From positions 52,215,676-52,279,675 of the forward strand of contig CM049316.1 of assembly GCA_026874595.1 (NCBI GenBank): a stretch of DNA of 64,000 nt. The letters run 5' to 3'. The translations under genes and the position numbers were made by a program. The notes under the pieces are model-generated. The model was given only the letters and a program-made list of their open reading frames with translations. It made no database searches and was not told where the DNA came from. This stretch comes from Sipunculus nudus (lineage: Eukaryota; Annelida; Sipuncula; Golfingiida; Sipunculidae). Of this stretch, positions 23,990-35,180 are shown piece by piece (the stretch's first letter is position 1; each line of letters starts with the position of its first letter).

Positions 23990-24745
23990 ACGGTCATATT
24001 GTCGTTTTGACGGCTGGTTGTTTTTACCAGCACCGTGATGTCAATAGGAAGAGCGACTTCTCCAAAAAATCATCAGGTTTGGTATTACACCAGGGCTCTC
24101 ATGTTTATTACTCCGATCAGCTATGTTAAATACGGCAGGTACTTATCCCACTAAAGCTGGTTCTCTTTCAAGAAAGCCATAAGCATTTGTCTATAGTTTG
24201 ATTAGGCCTATACATCTCTTTAATCCAAAATACTTAAGGCGATAGTGGTGTCTTTATCTTCATGATATCTAACAGACGAGACATTTCCTTGTATAGATTG
24301 CTCTTAAAGTCTATCCATTGACCAAAATTAATAACCCGTGGCACCCCTGGCCTATACAGATACACTCATCGACAACATCTCGTGCGACAGTCTGCGATGT
24401 ATGATCAGATTGAGCATATATCGGCCCATGTCCACTTATTGAAATAGTCACCTATCACCAAGATGTACTGATTCCCAGACCCGAAATTTGACAGGGGTTC
24501 CATGATATCCAAGGCAATTCTTTGTAAGGCCCGCGACGTTTTGTTTTAGCGTTGTCTTGTTGCTCTTTTGTCTCGGTTTCTGGCACCCGCAATATCTGCA
24601 TCGTCTGTACCATCGTTCCACGTCTCCCCAGGCGTCTCAGTCCAGGCCAGTGAAACCGCTGTCTGATAGTGACTGCAAAATGTACACCTCTTTGCGATCA
24701 TGCAGGTGCATAATTATAACTTTCGGATCCAGCAAATAGTAGACA
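23990..24745 (-). pseudogene. Ty3/gypsy integrase, heavily decayed
   Basis: Reading the - strand from 24745 downward in shifting frames gives RQRFHWPGL, DVERWYRRCRYCGCQKPRQ (zinc-finger half with C-x2-C), RIALDIMEPLSNFGSGNQYI then LVIGDYFNKWTWAD (catalytic core with first Asp), RPGVPRVINFGQWIDFKSNL then LLDIMKIKTPLSP (second Asp region, here degraded), and WDKYLPYLT ... FFGEVALPID (core C-terminal end). The order matches a canonical gypsy integrase. At least four frameshifts or stops are needed to follow it. It is a different lineage from the element at 30.9-43 kb, whose integrase has different residues at each motif. Confidence 0.8.
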
Positions 24746-24834
24746 GTACCTGGCATTATGACTATTTTACGGTAGAGAGCTCCACTACGGATCTGCAGGA
24801 TATTCCTTTGGCTTCACATGGCCCTGGGATCTTG

Positions 24835-24854
24835 CCCCCCCCCCCCCCCCCCCC
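24835..24854 (+). repeat. C20 homopolymer
   Basis: Twenty consecutive C. Several such tracts occur in the window (10021, 17548, 28190, 49224, 55607); lengths in an assembly are unreliable. Confidence 0.95.
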
Positions 24855-25235
24855 GGAAGAGATATCGGGCTTCTTTCGGCGATCTCGCCCAAACACTTTC
24901 CTGCGTCTAATCTTTGGACTGGAATTGGCTTGCCTTGCCAACACTCTAGTTATCATGTAGGTTTGATTGAGCAGCTTCTTTGATTAAAACATATCTGACA
25001 GTATGTGGTGTATACATGTATACACCATTTTATTTATAGTGACAAAACAAACTTTTAAGTCCACAGATCTTTCCTTCAGAAATGCTGAACATACGTCACA
25101 AATTATACATGAACTTTCTGAAATTACGTGTTACTTATATTGTTACAGATGTCTCTTTTATTGTATGTGTATATGCAGCGCTAGCATTGGCCGTTGCCAT
25201 GACGGCATAGCACGGCCAACGCGTGGGGTCTGACG

Positions 25236-25907
25236 TGTAAACAGCGGGCTTTCTCGCCTGGCCGAGCCGGGCCGGCTCACGTGTGGACCCTAGTATGTAG
25301 AAACGTGGTGTTCGTTGTTCTAGATGTTTCCCGTACTGTGTATCATGTTAGGTTCTTTGGATTGTTCGGAAATTCGAGAGTTCTCGGTTTGGGGTGAGAA
25401 GTTTTAAATAGGGGGCTGTGTTTTAGAGACGAGAGAGAGGAAAGAAATATTCCAGCGGACACAGAAGCATATAAGTCAGTTGTGGACCTTTTCCAATAAG
25501 TGCGGCAATTATAGATTTTCTTCTTAATTTGTGACGGATTTTATATAGTCTTCAGTTTGCCTTTCGGATCACTGCCAGGATTTCACTTTTGGATTACAGT
25601 AGATTGATTTTGTTATTACATTGGAATGTTATTCTCTGAGATCTGTGTGAACTGTTCATCCGGCTTATACATTTTAAAGGACTTACCGCTGTGACAGTGG
25701 TGATATCCAGGTACTGTACACATTGTTTATTATACTGTGAAATTGTATTGATTTACTGTTGTATTCTTGTTATATTGTATAATTGTATTGATTTAGTGTA
25801 TTATGATGTTAGGGTTGTTTTAAGATTAAAATATAAATATTTGTCAATAAAAAAACACCGACTTGTTTACTCATTCCCCTAGACATTTCACGCTGCGAAG
25901 TGTTACA
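25236..25907 (+). mobile_element. possible solo LTR or LTR fragment (672 bp)
   Basis: The segment starts TGTAAACAG and ends GTGTTACA, so the ends are a short inverted repeat TGTAA/TTACA as in LTRs. Internally it has a GC-rich start, a TATA-like TTTTAAATAG at 25403 and, about 430 bp further, AATAAA (about 25847) close to the 3' end: the U3-R-U5 layout expected of an LTR read on +. No target duplication flanks it (GACG against GAAA), and no primer-binding site follows, so the limits are uncertain. It may belong with the decayed gypsy integrase on its left, though that lies on the opposite strand. Confidence 0.4.
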
Positions 25908-26244
25908 GAAATTGATTTTTTTATCTCCATAACCAAATGTATGTTCGTCACGACTACGTGATCTGTTGATATTAGGTTCCGTGACAATATTATTATGCAT
26001 AGATGTTATATTTGAAAACATGTAAATAAATTTTGAAGAAATAGGCCGAAGTCGTTTAGATATGAGGTTTAGCAAAACGAGCTTTTTGCTTATTTTTCGA
26101 ACCGGTTTTGAATGAGATCTTGCATTCATCTAATTGCACGATGAATTTGAAATGAAAAAAGTGGCTTTCACCGCTTTGTGATTTGTGCCCTGTTTATTGT
26201 GCCGGATTTACTGTTAACGGTGCCGGCCTCCCTCGAATCGCCAG

Positions 26245-26268
26245 ATAATAATAATAATAATAATAATG
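26245..26268 (+). repeat. (ATA)n microsatellite, about 8 units
   Basis: Short ATA/TAA tract; no other structure. Confidence 0.95.
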
Positions 26269-26549
26269 ATTAGCCAAAATAATATGTAATCCAGTACTTA
26301 AAAATTCAATACTATCAAGTCGCATCATGTTACTGTAGGCTCAGTTCTTTACACCAATAAACCTGTACAGTAACATTTCCAACTATCCTTTCATTCCAAT
26401 CAGCACATGTGAATGTGACTGACCAGTTTATGAAAGCAAAGATTGGCCCATATGGTTATTGTCACGCCTTGGCGGATCCAGGATTTAGGAATAGGAGGGG
26501 TCAAACCATGGAGGACTAATGACAAAACCTGAAAAAAAGGTCCCCAGGT

Positions 26550-28170
26550 CAGGGTTGGGATAATTGTACTGTGTAATTGTAATTACCTGTTATTTATTAC
26601 AGTTTTTTGAGTAATTGAATATAATTTATAATTGAACAAATTTCAATTACAAGTAATTGTAATGATTATAATTGTAAAATTAGATGTAATTTCAATTACT
26701 TTTCAAATTCATGACAGACAACCGTACCATATACCTCATTCCTTTGCACTGTTTATCAAAACACTCTTGGGTAAGGATTGTAAGCTATGAGTATTGATAA
26801 ATAGTACCCATGTATGTAATAAGCATGGTAATTAGTATGCCGTTTAAGTTACACTAGCCTTTTTGCAAATGCTGCCACTGCAGTGTAGATAAAGTAATAA
26901 GCTTCCATAATGTTCACCTGTCCAGAGCTACATTACAACAAGTGTGGGCTTGCTACATTTCACACTTTCACTTAAATGGAGGCTGGAACATATTCATACT
27001 GATCTGATTACATAAGTGTTTATCTGCTAATTAGCTAACACAGAGAGTTACAGGAAGAAAAGTTGCTTATGATCTGGGAAGGCTGATATCAGATTTTACC
27101 TTAAGTCAATGGTCCATGAGGTAAACAGAGATAGGTATCAAGATAGCAGGGCTGTCTCAGTTGGCTCGCTCTAACATTTGAACAGTCTCCACTGTTTCCT
27201 GTGCCCGAAGACTCTGGGCAGTGTATATACTGGTTTTACTACCTGTCATAAATAAAAAGCTAACCTTGGTGAATGCACTGGATTTTCATTACGTTTTCCT
27301 TAAATAATTTCATTGCATCAAATTGTAATATATTATATATTCAGCATTAATATATGTATATGAATTATTCACATGAAATGTTTGCATCAATGAGTTTAGT
27401 GAAATCACAAACTTTTTTAAAATTGTAGTATTTATGACATAATTAATCAGACTGATAGTAAAGAAATTAGGATTTATGAGTTGATTAAAGTGTCGGATTA
27501 CTGTTTAGGATTAAGGCAGTCGCTAAAAAGGTTTTTCCATTATCAAAGGTTTGAACCAACAATTATATCCATGTGTTCTAATTGGCACATGCCAGTGTTA
27601 TCAAAAAGCAGACATTTTGTCTGATAATGGATAATTTGTGATTAAAGAATATAAGATGAAATTTTTTTGCACAAGTGACTTCAAAATAATATGTTAAAAT
27701 TATAGTTTACCCATATGTACCCTCAGATATTTCTATTTTGTGTCAAAACACTTATTCAGCAAATGTTTCAATGCCTGATACTACAAACAATACACGCAAT
27801 GATCATATATGATGATGACAGCCAGTTTTGCATTTCCATGAGAGAAAAGTGTAAATTTAAACACTATGCAATGTTATATTATAGTTAGTATAGCTATTGT
27901 GCACTTTGGATATGTTTTGTTTAGAATTTTTTTCTTTTATAAATTTAACCAGTTAGCCTTTCTACCGTGAATGATACTTTACTTGAACTATGCCTCTGTA
28001 TATTATATTTTTGTATAGAGTTATTGAAGGTAATTAATAACTTTTCAAAAGTAATTGTAATTTAATCATAACTTTGTAAAATTTAAGTAATTTGTAATTG
28101 CAATTGGGATTTTAGTGGAAGTAATTATAATTGTAATGATTACTTTTCAATGTAATTGGCCCCTACCCTG
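26550..28170 (+). mobile_element. non-autonomous hAT-like DNA transposon (1621 bp)
   Basis: The 8-bp direct repeat CCCCAGGT lies at 26542-26549 and 28171-28178, immediately outside ends that are inverted repeats: CAGGGTTGGG...AATT on the left and, in reverse complement, CAGGGTAGGGGCCAATT on the right. An 8-bp duplication and CAGGG ends are the signature of hAT elements. Both ends are rich in TAATTGTAATT-type subterminal motifs (26560-26700 and 28030-28160), as in other hAT-derived non-autonomous families. The inside has no transposase-like frame. It sits inside an older unit: GGATCCAGGATTTAGGAA before it and a G-run after it belong to the interrupted host sequence. Confidence 0.85.
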
Positions 28171-28189
28171 CCCCAGGTCCGGAAACCTG

Positions 28190-28204
28190 GGGGGGGGGGG
28201 GGGG
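28190..28204 (+). repeat. G15 homopolymer
   Basis: Run of about 15 G just right of the hAT target duplication. Confidence 0.9.
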
Positions 28205-28303
28205 CAAGGCCAAAAAAAATATCCAAAACACTTAAAAATGGGGGGTCCGATTCTGTCACATGAAGTGGTGTCAGCAGCCATGCAGGTTCTCAACATCACT
28301 GGA

Positions 28304-28455
28304 TCACGCCTCCCAGGCCCTGCCTGACCAGTCACACTGGGCGAAGCCTCCCAGGCCCTGCCTGACCAGTCTCACTGGACGACGCCTCCCACGCCCCGCC
28401 TGACCAGTCACACTAGACGACGCCTCCCAGGCCCCGCCTGACCAGTCACACGTTG
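28304..28455 (+). repeat. 38-bp GC-rich tandem repeat, 4 copies
   Basis: Unit built from CGCCTCCCAGGCCCTGCC, TGACCAGTCACACTGGACGA, repeated at 28307, 28345, 28383 and 28421. GC-rich against an AT-rich surround. Each unit contains a small palindrome (CCAGTCACACTGG). Confidence 0.9.
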
Positions 28456-29497
28456 ATTATTTATAAATATGGCCATTCGGTCATTAAAGAAGTTTAGATA
28501 CAACGTGTTGGACAGTAAAGGGACCACTGGAGCCCTCCCAGGTTGTCCATTGGATACATTAAATATATCAACACGGTTCACAGTATCCAATGCTAATGGA
28601 TGTGTGTTAATTCTTAGGCAGGCCTAATTCAGTTAAGCGTCAATTCTCAGTGGAATATATAGTGGAAACTATCTGAAAGACCACGTGTCTCTTAAAACCT
28701 CCTTGAGTGAACCGAAAGCATTCACATTGGTTATAACTGACCTGCCTATTAAGACCACTTTTTACCACGGTGAAGAAACATGAGAAAACAATGTAGAACA
28801 GTAAATTTGAGCTAGTCTCCCTTTATAAGACACAAATAATTTATTTTAGATCCTTACCGAATTATTACATAAACAGGGTTCTTTAGCAATAAGTTATCTT
28901 TAGGACATTATCATAAGTAGACTCGATAACACTTTCGGACAGTTACTGACACTCCATTCCTTAATTCAAACGCATCCTTCTGCGATAGTATTTCTTGAAA
29001 CTTCATTTTGTGTTACAGTTCTAACATTTGTGCCACCATTTCTTTTGAGCTTACAGTGATACTATAATGCAAAGTGTTCTGCATTAAATATACTGGTAAT
29101 GCTTAAAAATCGTTTAACTTATTTTATAGCTGTGCTCATTAAGAATTTCAGCTATTTATATTTCAAGACTTCACTTTCTTCAGATGGCTGGAGAAGTTCT
29201 GTTTTAACTTACCAGGCAACTCAAAAACACATAATTAGTGTGCCCTAATGTAAAACAGGGTGAGCAAACCCTATCTACTCCATCTAAGATGGGATAATTT
29301 CAATTAAATACTATGTCTAAAAATGTAACAATCCTTTTTCTTATGAAAACCCTCTTAGCAGGATATATTTAAGCATCCCCCATAGGCAAGCGGAGGGGGG
29401 GGGGGCGAGGGTTCATAGGGTGGTTGATAAGCTTTTCTTTTTCAATGTCCGGGTCATTTTGATGGAGGGTGGACTCTCATATGTCCCACGAGTGAAT
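28456..29497. other. unassigned interval
   Basis: A 52-codon open frame on + at 28469-28627 has a protein-like composition (starts MAIRSLKKFRYNVLDSKG) but is not recognised and has no context. G-run at 29394-29405. No other feature. Confidence 0.4.
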
Positions 29498-29870
29498 ACC
29501 CATCGGTTAGAATTTTTTACCTGTGTTTGTGTTAGATCTACAATACGTCATATTCAAATAACCATCGGTTAGAATTTTTTACCTGTGTTTATGTTAGATC
29601 TACAATACGTCATATTCAAAAACCAATGGTTAGAATTTTTTACCTGTGTTTGTGTTATATCTACAATACGTCATATTCAAATAACCATCGGTTAGAATTT
29701 TTTACCTGTGTTTGTGTTAGATCTGCAATACGTCATATTCAAATAACCATCGGTTAGAATGTTTTACCTGTGTTTGTGTTAGATCTACAATACGTCATAT
29801 TCAAATAACCATCGGTTAGAATTTTTTACCTGTGTTTGTGTTAGATCTACAATACGTCATATTCAAATAA
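29498..29870 (+). repeat. 62-bp tandem repeat, 6 copies
   Basis: Units start CCATCGGTTAGAATTTTTTA and end ACGTCATATTCAAATA. Six copies differ at only a few positions, so the array is young. No open frame; each unit carries a TACGTCA half CRE-like motif. Confidence 0.97.
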
Positions 29871-30229
29871 ACTAACTTTTGGTCAGGGTAACAATCATAA
29901 TTGACAGATATTATGTCAAACTATGTTTCATAGTCCTCCCATGGGCTACTCCTGTCATAAAGGGGTAGTCTTACTGTAGGTTTGACCATGGGTGTTGTCT
30001 AAACTACAAGGAGTGCTTTGCATCTGTACTGTCCTGACCTCCTGTTTTACTAAGACCTCATTGTTGATCTAGGTGTAGGAGTGTATAATGTTGCTCTGAC
30101 ATCTTCCTGGCTATGTTTTCTACTCTCAGCCACATGCCTTTCAGTTGTTACCAAACCTTATCACATATTATTTCTTCCAGTATATCAAGCCAGTCTCCTG
30201 ACAGTGACCTATATTATCATACGGGTCTG

Positions 30230-30675
30230 TTATTGCACACGAGAATAGTTAAAAAATTAGACGGGGCTCGAATTATATCAATTTGGCCTAGAATCTTCAA
30301 ACTTGACGTTCGGGAAGGCCCTGTTAAAATCTCCGCTGAAACCTGAAATTGTGTCATTGTGACCTATATTCTGCGAGCTATTTGAAAGAACATGATTTTA
30401 GCACTCTATTAATCAGATGGGCACTAAGTGAAGCAGTTGTACGTAGGAAATTCTAACTAAGCATCTAGGGAGTTCTTAGTAAAATCTACTCGGAAGCCTT
30501 TAATAAGGTTACTGTAACCTATTTTCTAAGGACTTTGGGCAAAAAGCATGATTTGGGGCACTCTGGAAGTAATTTTACCAATTGTTCAAGGTCCCTTGCC
30601 TTATCAAATTTTTTTTAACAGATCATAACATCAGCTGAGCGTCATGACCCATGAGCCCCTTATTTTAACAAAAAA
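30230..30675 (+). repeat. 3' part of a bivalve-type dispersed repeat
   Basis: Contains CCTGAAATTGTGTCATTGTG, AAAACATGATTT...GCACTCT variants and the terminal CAGCTGAGCGTCATGACCCA (30632-30651). The same tail occurs at 60484-60520 (+) and 62105-62150 (-). The GTCCGT-rich head of the family is missing here. Confidence 0.6.
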
Positions 30676-30903
30676 ACCAAGCGTTGGTTCTTAATTGATT
30701 CAAATATTGTGAAAGATAAAAGGCAAAAAAAGAGAACATTTAAAAATGAAAATACGATAAAAGCTGTCATCCAAAACAGGTGGCTGTCATTGTTATGGCC
30801 AAGGCCTGTAAAATTGTAATCTGATAGCTCCAGCCATTTTTAATAAAAACATTCAAGTCACACTCATTAAATTAATTTTCCTTGATATAAGATACAGTTC
30901 AAA

Positions 30904-30908
30904 CTGAT
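30904..30908 (+). other. target-site duplication, left copy (CTGAT)
   Basis: CTGAT directly abuts TGTCAC of the left LTR; its partner is at 43051-43055. Five-bp duplications are usual for Ty3/gypsy integrases. This fixes both outer limits of the element. Confidence 0.9.
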
Positions 30909-33360
30909 TGTCACGAGAACATTATCCGGTAAGAAACTGCACAAAACCAAATCTTTGGAGTTAAAAAATGTTTATTCAAATGTAATAACCCCAACTTCAA
31001 ACCCCTCAAAAGGAAAGGCTATATGTATATATATATAAAAAACCCTACCCCAACCTCTCTTTAAATTTACTCTAACAGGAAGGAAATAGTAAACCCGGGA
31101 GAGCAGTCATTTTGCGAGCGATAATTAAGCCCATAGCTTTGGTGAACCATGTGTTCAATAAGTCCACGTGCAACCCAAAATGAACAGTTCTGCAATTTTC
31201 CCTATATATAGTAGCTTCACAGCGAAAGTTCAACAGCGTTATATTCAAGCACAGCACAAAAAGGTTCCAAATGATAATATATGTAATTCACTGTCCTGGG
31301 TTTTCCATCAATGAAGAAGGCACGAGGCAAGTCTATTCACAGAATTGTTTGTTTTCAATGAATAATAGCGCATGAAGGTTCCAGTAAAATGTCATTTGGG
31401 CAAACTTTCTATATTCAAGAAGCAGCGGTAGCTGTAGAAATTCACAAAGCTTACGTTTCGACTGGAAAACCGCCATCGTTGCTGCTCCTGGACAACCGAA
31501 GCTTCCCTGTACACTCTGCCATGTTTGTCTCCCTGTGAGGTACCTGTGCCCCTCAGTGCGTGCGTGCGTGCGTGCGTATGTCACCACCTTCTCTGTAGGC
31601 TTCGCCGAGGCTTCCTCCGAAATTCCCCGTACTCGCCTCTCAAGTTAAGCCGGGCATTTGTTAGCTTTTCTAACAATATTCAAGTGTTTTTGGTTCAAGA
31701 CCCGGTCACTGTATCTCAAGCCTATGGTATTGTGCCCACTCGCTTTAAGCCCCGTTCCCACTTTCACGAATTTGACGCCGAATCGCCACGAACTTACATC
31801 ATTAAAATTCGTAGGGACGTCGTGGGAGTGTCGTAGATGATGTCTTGAACATTCGGTAATTTTCGTAGCGAGGTCTTGAGCACTCAGAATTCGTGGCGCT
31901 ATTTTTGAAATGTTCAAAAATTAAGCTTTGTCGTCACAAGTCGTAGCTAAGTCGTAACAGTTTCTTGGTAAGTCGTATGAGAGTCTTCATAATTCTTGTA
32001 AATTCGTGATGTAAAACAATGTCACGAATGCTCACGATGGACAATGACATTGACACGACTTCAACACGACTACAATACGACTACCACAAGAACCTCTCAA
32101 GAGAGAGTCACGTTCATAAAGCCCCTTCCTACTTCCACGAATTTGGTGACGAATCATCAAGAACTGACATCATAATGTAACGAACAATTTTATTTTCTTA
32201 GTGATTTTTAACTTTTTACAAACAAATGAGGAATAAGGTTTAGAAGTAAGAACACTGTGTAGATTTGTAGATTTGTTTTAAAGAAGATTTGTATTGTGGT
32301 TATTGTATCCAACTAAATTTGAACGAAAATAATTTGAAGAAGCTGAATCAAATTACGTTTCCTTTGTAATTTGTAACTTCTTTGTAAACAAGCAAGGAAG
32401 TTTTTGCAGTGAATAAACCATGTAGTTTCGTTAATTTGTTTTAAAGATTTTTTTTATCGTGGATATTGGTTGACAAAATAAATTTGAACCAAAACAGTGT
32501 AAAGAAGCTGAATATATTATACAGTTTCGTCATACTTAAACATATGGTCAATATAATAAATCATGAATTTCCTATTTCACTATGGGAGAATAAACTGAGC
32601 CTAACACAAATTGATATTAACAGAATCTTATATCACATTGAGAGCTGAATCAGTAAGATATTTTAACCAATATTTTGAGAATACAGATATTTTACATCCG
32701 ATTAAGACGGTCGTCTACTTGGACTTAAAGAAGTTAACGTCGTATTTGCCACCACATAAATAAGTTTGTAATTGTCTAATTACTCAAATAAAATGAGACA
32801 TATATTATCAGTGTTTTAAACTGGATAACTTTTGTCAAATTAAAATATCTGGAGAAGTTGATTAAAGTGTTGTTATGGTGTCCTTTTACTAATATCGTCT
32901 TCTTTGTGACATTACAATAGCTATATATCACATATACAGCTATCTAACAATCCGTAGCAAAATTGAATGATCGTAGGAGTATCGTCCACAAGTCGCAGAT
33001 CAATCGTGGAAATATCGTACCAGTATCTTAGACGTCGTCACGGAGCCGTGAACATTCTTAAAAGTGGCCTGTCATATCGTGCTGGCTTCGTGTCACTGTC
33101 GTAGCCAATCGTACTGGTATCGTACTCCTTTCGTACAATATCGTGGTCGTGATGGAATTTTTATCACTCGACAGGCCGATTGGCCACGAATCGCCACGAA
33201 TTAAACATCGTGGCGATTCGGCGTCAAATTCGTGAAAGTGGGAACGGGGCTTTACACGGTTCATTGATTTCGCCCCGATGCGTGTAGTCAATGTAATAGC
33301 TGCACGTGAACACAAGACGTTCTCTCCCGTATTATTAAAACAAGAAAATCACTAGTGACA
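30909..33360 (-). repeat. 3' LTR, 945 bp plus a 1507-bp transposon insertion
   Basis: The left end matches the right LTR over 30909-30958, then about 762 bp (30959-31720) have no counterpart there, then the match resumes (31721-31747) and, after a Harbinger-like insertion and its duplication, continues 33255-33360. The extra 762 bp read on the - strand include TATA-like sequence and AATAAA (about 30967-30972) close to the LTR end, where a polyadenylation signal belongs. I therefore think the 945-bp form is the full LTR and the right one is deleted, but an insertion in the left copy is the alternative. Confidence 0.85.
31748..33251 (+). mobile_element. non-autonomous PIF/Harbinger-like transposon (1504 bp)
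   Basis: The ends are perfect inverted repeats of at least 44 bp, starting AGCCCCGTTCCCACTTTCAC. They are flanked by the 3-bp duplication TTA (31745-31747 and 33252-33254); the undisturbed site is seen in the other LTR as CGCTTTACACGG. A TTA duplication is the hallmark of PIF/Harbinger elements. The inside is rich in TCGTA/ACGA motifs near both ends and holds no transposase frame. An imperfect copy of the terminal repeat lies internally at about 32119-32170 (AAGCCCCTTCCTACTTCCAC), suggesting an older nested or rearranged relative. Confidence 0.88.
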
Positions 33361-33372
33361 TTCTCTCCCCTC
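33361..33372 (-). other. polypurine tract of the gypsy element
   Basis: On the - strand GAGGGGAGAGAA immediately precedes TGTCAC of the 3' LTR. This is where plus-strand DNA synthesis is primed in LTR retrotransposons, and it confirms the inner edge of that LTR. Confidence 0.88.
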
Positions 33373-33594
33373 ATTTAGAGGCTGCTATAGCCGAGCATAC
33401 TAGTACGAATTGAATTCGTTCATAAAGACATTTCTATTAAACATTGTTTAGAAAAAAACTGATATAAATACATAGGATCATTTACTCCATATCCAGTTGT
33501 CACTGATATGCAACATTACACATTTACTTTATCAAACTAACCTTAACAACAACTGAACTGGCAAATTAATCAAATGAAAAACATCTTTACCAAT

Positions 33595-34236
33595 TTAGAT
33601 ACGGCTTAAAAAATCTGGACCACTGTTCTGGCGACCTGATACAGTAACCACACGAAACCTGTACTCCTGCAAGAGCATAGCACAGCGCATGAACCTGCGG
33701 TTTATGACTTTGGCCTGGTTTAAGCTAAGGGTTTGTGGTCCGTGCGCAGTTCAAAACTGCGTCCGTACAAGTAAAAGTCAAATTTCTGTATGGCCCATAC
33801 AATGGCTAAGCATTCCCGTTCTATGGTGGAATAGTTTTGCTCACGTGGAAGCAATTTACGGCTTGCGTATGCAATCGGGAAACATCCCCCCTCGATTTCC
33901 TGCAATAGGACAGCCCCTAGTCCTGTTGAGGACGCATCGGTTTGCAGCACAAAAGGGTTTTGGAAGTCCGGTAACCTGAGAATTGGGGGTTGTTCTAGAG
34001 CCCGTTTTAGTGCCAAAAACGCTGTTTCATGGACCTGTTCCGACTTTACCTTGTCTGGCCTACCCTGTTTGACTAAATCGTTCAGCGGTGTTGCGATTTC
34101 AGAAAATAGGGGCACAAATTTTCGGTAATACACAACAAGGCCTAAGAATGATTTCACTTCCTTCTTGGTTTTTTGGTCGAGAGCTACTTTCTATTTTCTT
34201 TACCAAGGAGGGGTTTGTTCTCAGCGATCCCTCGCC
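33595..34236 (-). pseudogene. gypsy RNase H, end of pol
   Basis: Translation from about 34157 gives SFLGLVVYYRKFVPLFSE (connection), QTDASSTGLGAVLLQ (first Asp), STIERECLAIVWAIQKF (Glu) and LRTDHKPL (Asp): the D-E-D set of a gypsy RNase H. A one-base shift at about 33726 breaks the frame; in the next frame the protein continues NRRFMRCAMLLQEYRFR and ends NSGPDFLSRI-stop at 33595. A terminal DFLSR is usual after RNase H. No integrase follows, so pol ends here. Confidence 0.9.
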
Positions 34237-35009
34237 TACGTCATGTCCCATAAAAACTCTAAGGTCTTATACCCAAAATAACATTTTGACGGCCGGGCAG
34301 CCAGATTAGCTATTCTCAATGACTCTAGGACTTGTTTCACCTTACTGAGGTGCTCCTCCCAAGAGTTGGAAAATATCAGAATATCGTCATCATAGTTCAC
34401 GACGCCGTCCATATGACCAAACAGTATCCGCATAATACGCGTAAATACCGCTTGGGCAGTCACGAGCCCAAAGGGCATGTATTTAAACTGGAAAAGCCCA
34501 TCTGGTGAAATGAAAGCAGTCAGTGGTTTTGCAGATTCCGACAGAGGTATCTGCCAGTAACCCTTTGTTAGATCTAGTTTGCTAAAATAGCTACTACGTG
34601 CTAATTTGACAAACATTTCTCCTGGCTTTGGAATGGGTTCCGGATCAAAAACTGTTACTCTATTTAGTTTCCGAAAGTCTATACAAAATCTTTTTGAGCC
34701 ATCCTTTTTGTTTACAAGGACTATCGGATGAGCATAGGCAGACTGTGACCTTTCAATAATCCCCATTTTCAACATGTCATCTACTTCTTTCTTTACCACA
34801 TCCTGCATTGAATGCGGAATAGGGTACGGCCTTGACCTAATTGGATCTGGACTTGCCAAATTAATATCACACTGGACTATGTTTGATTTCTTTGGGACAT
34901 CAGTTAAAATATCTGAGTATTCTTCTACTAAACTGAATACTTTGGAACTTTGTTTGGTACACAAATCTGGGTTAATCTGTACATCTCTAAACCCTTCCTT
35001 TTGAGACAA
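34236..35009 (-). pseudogene. gypsy reverse transcriptase
   Basis: About 257 codons stay open. Motifs in order: SRPYPIPHSMQDVVKKEVDD, IVLVNKKDGSKRFCIDFRKL, YFSKLDLTKGYWQIPL, FKYMPFGLVTAQAVFTRIM and VVNYDDDILIFS, where YDDD is the Y-x-D-D catalytic box. The frame ends at a stop after KTLEFLWDMT, where GHDV would be expected, so the link to RNase H is shifted. Upstream (35010-35180) several stops separate it from integrase. All catalytic residues of the reverse transcriptase remain, but the polyprotein cannot be made. Confidence 0.93.
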
Positions 35010-35180
35010 AGAGCAATGTTCTATCCCAACGACCAGGGACTCATAAATGTCCTGTTCTGAACTGCCACCTATTTCTTCGTTGGAATCAGGGTTTTTTTCC
35101 TATGGCCCTGGATGCTCCAGCCACTGGTACACAATCACCCAGTTCGTCGGTTCCTGTGACTACATCCAGTAAACCTAGCG

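Noticed and set aside
28469-28627. 52-codon frame starting MAIRSLKKFRYNVLDSKG
   Set aside because: Protein-like, but short, unrecognised and without splice or promoter context.
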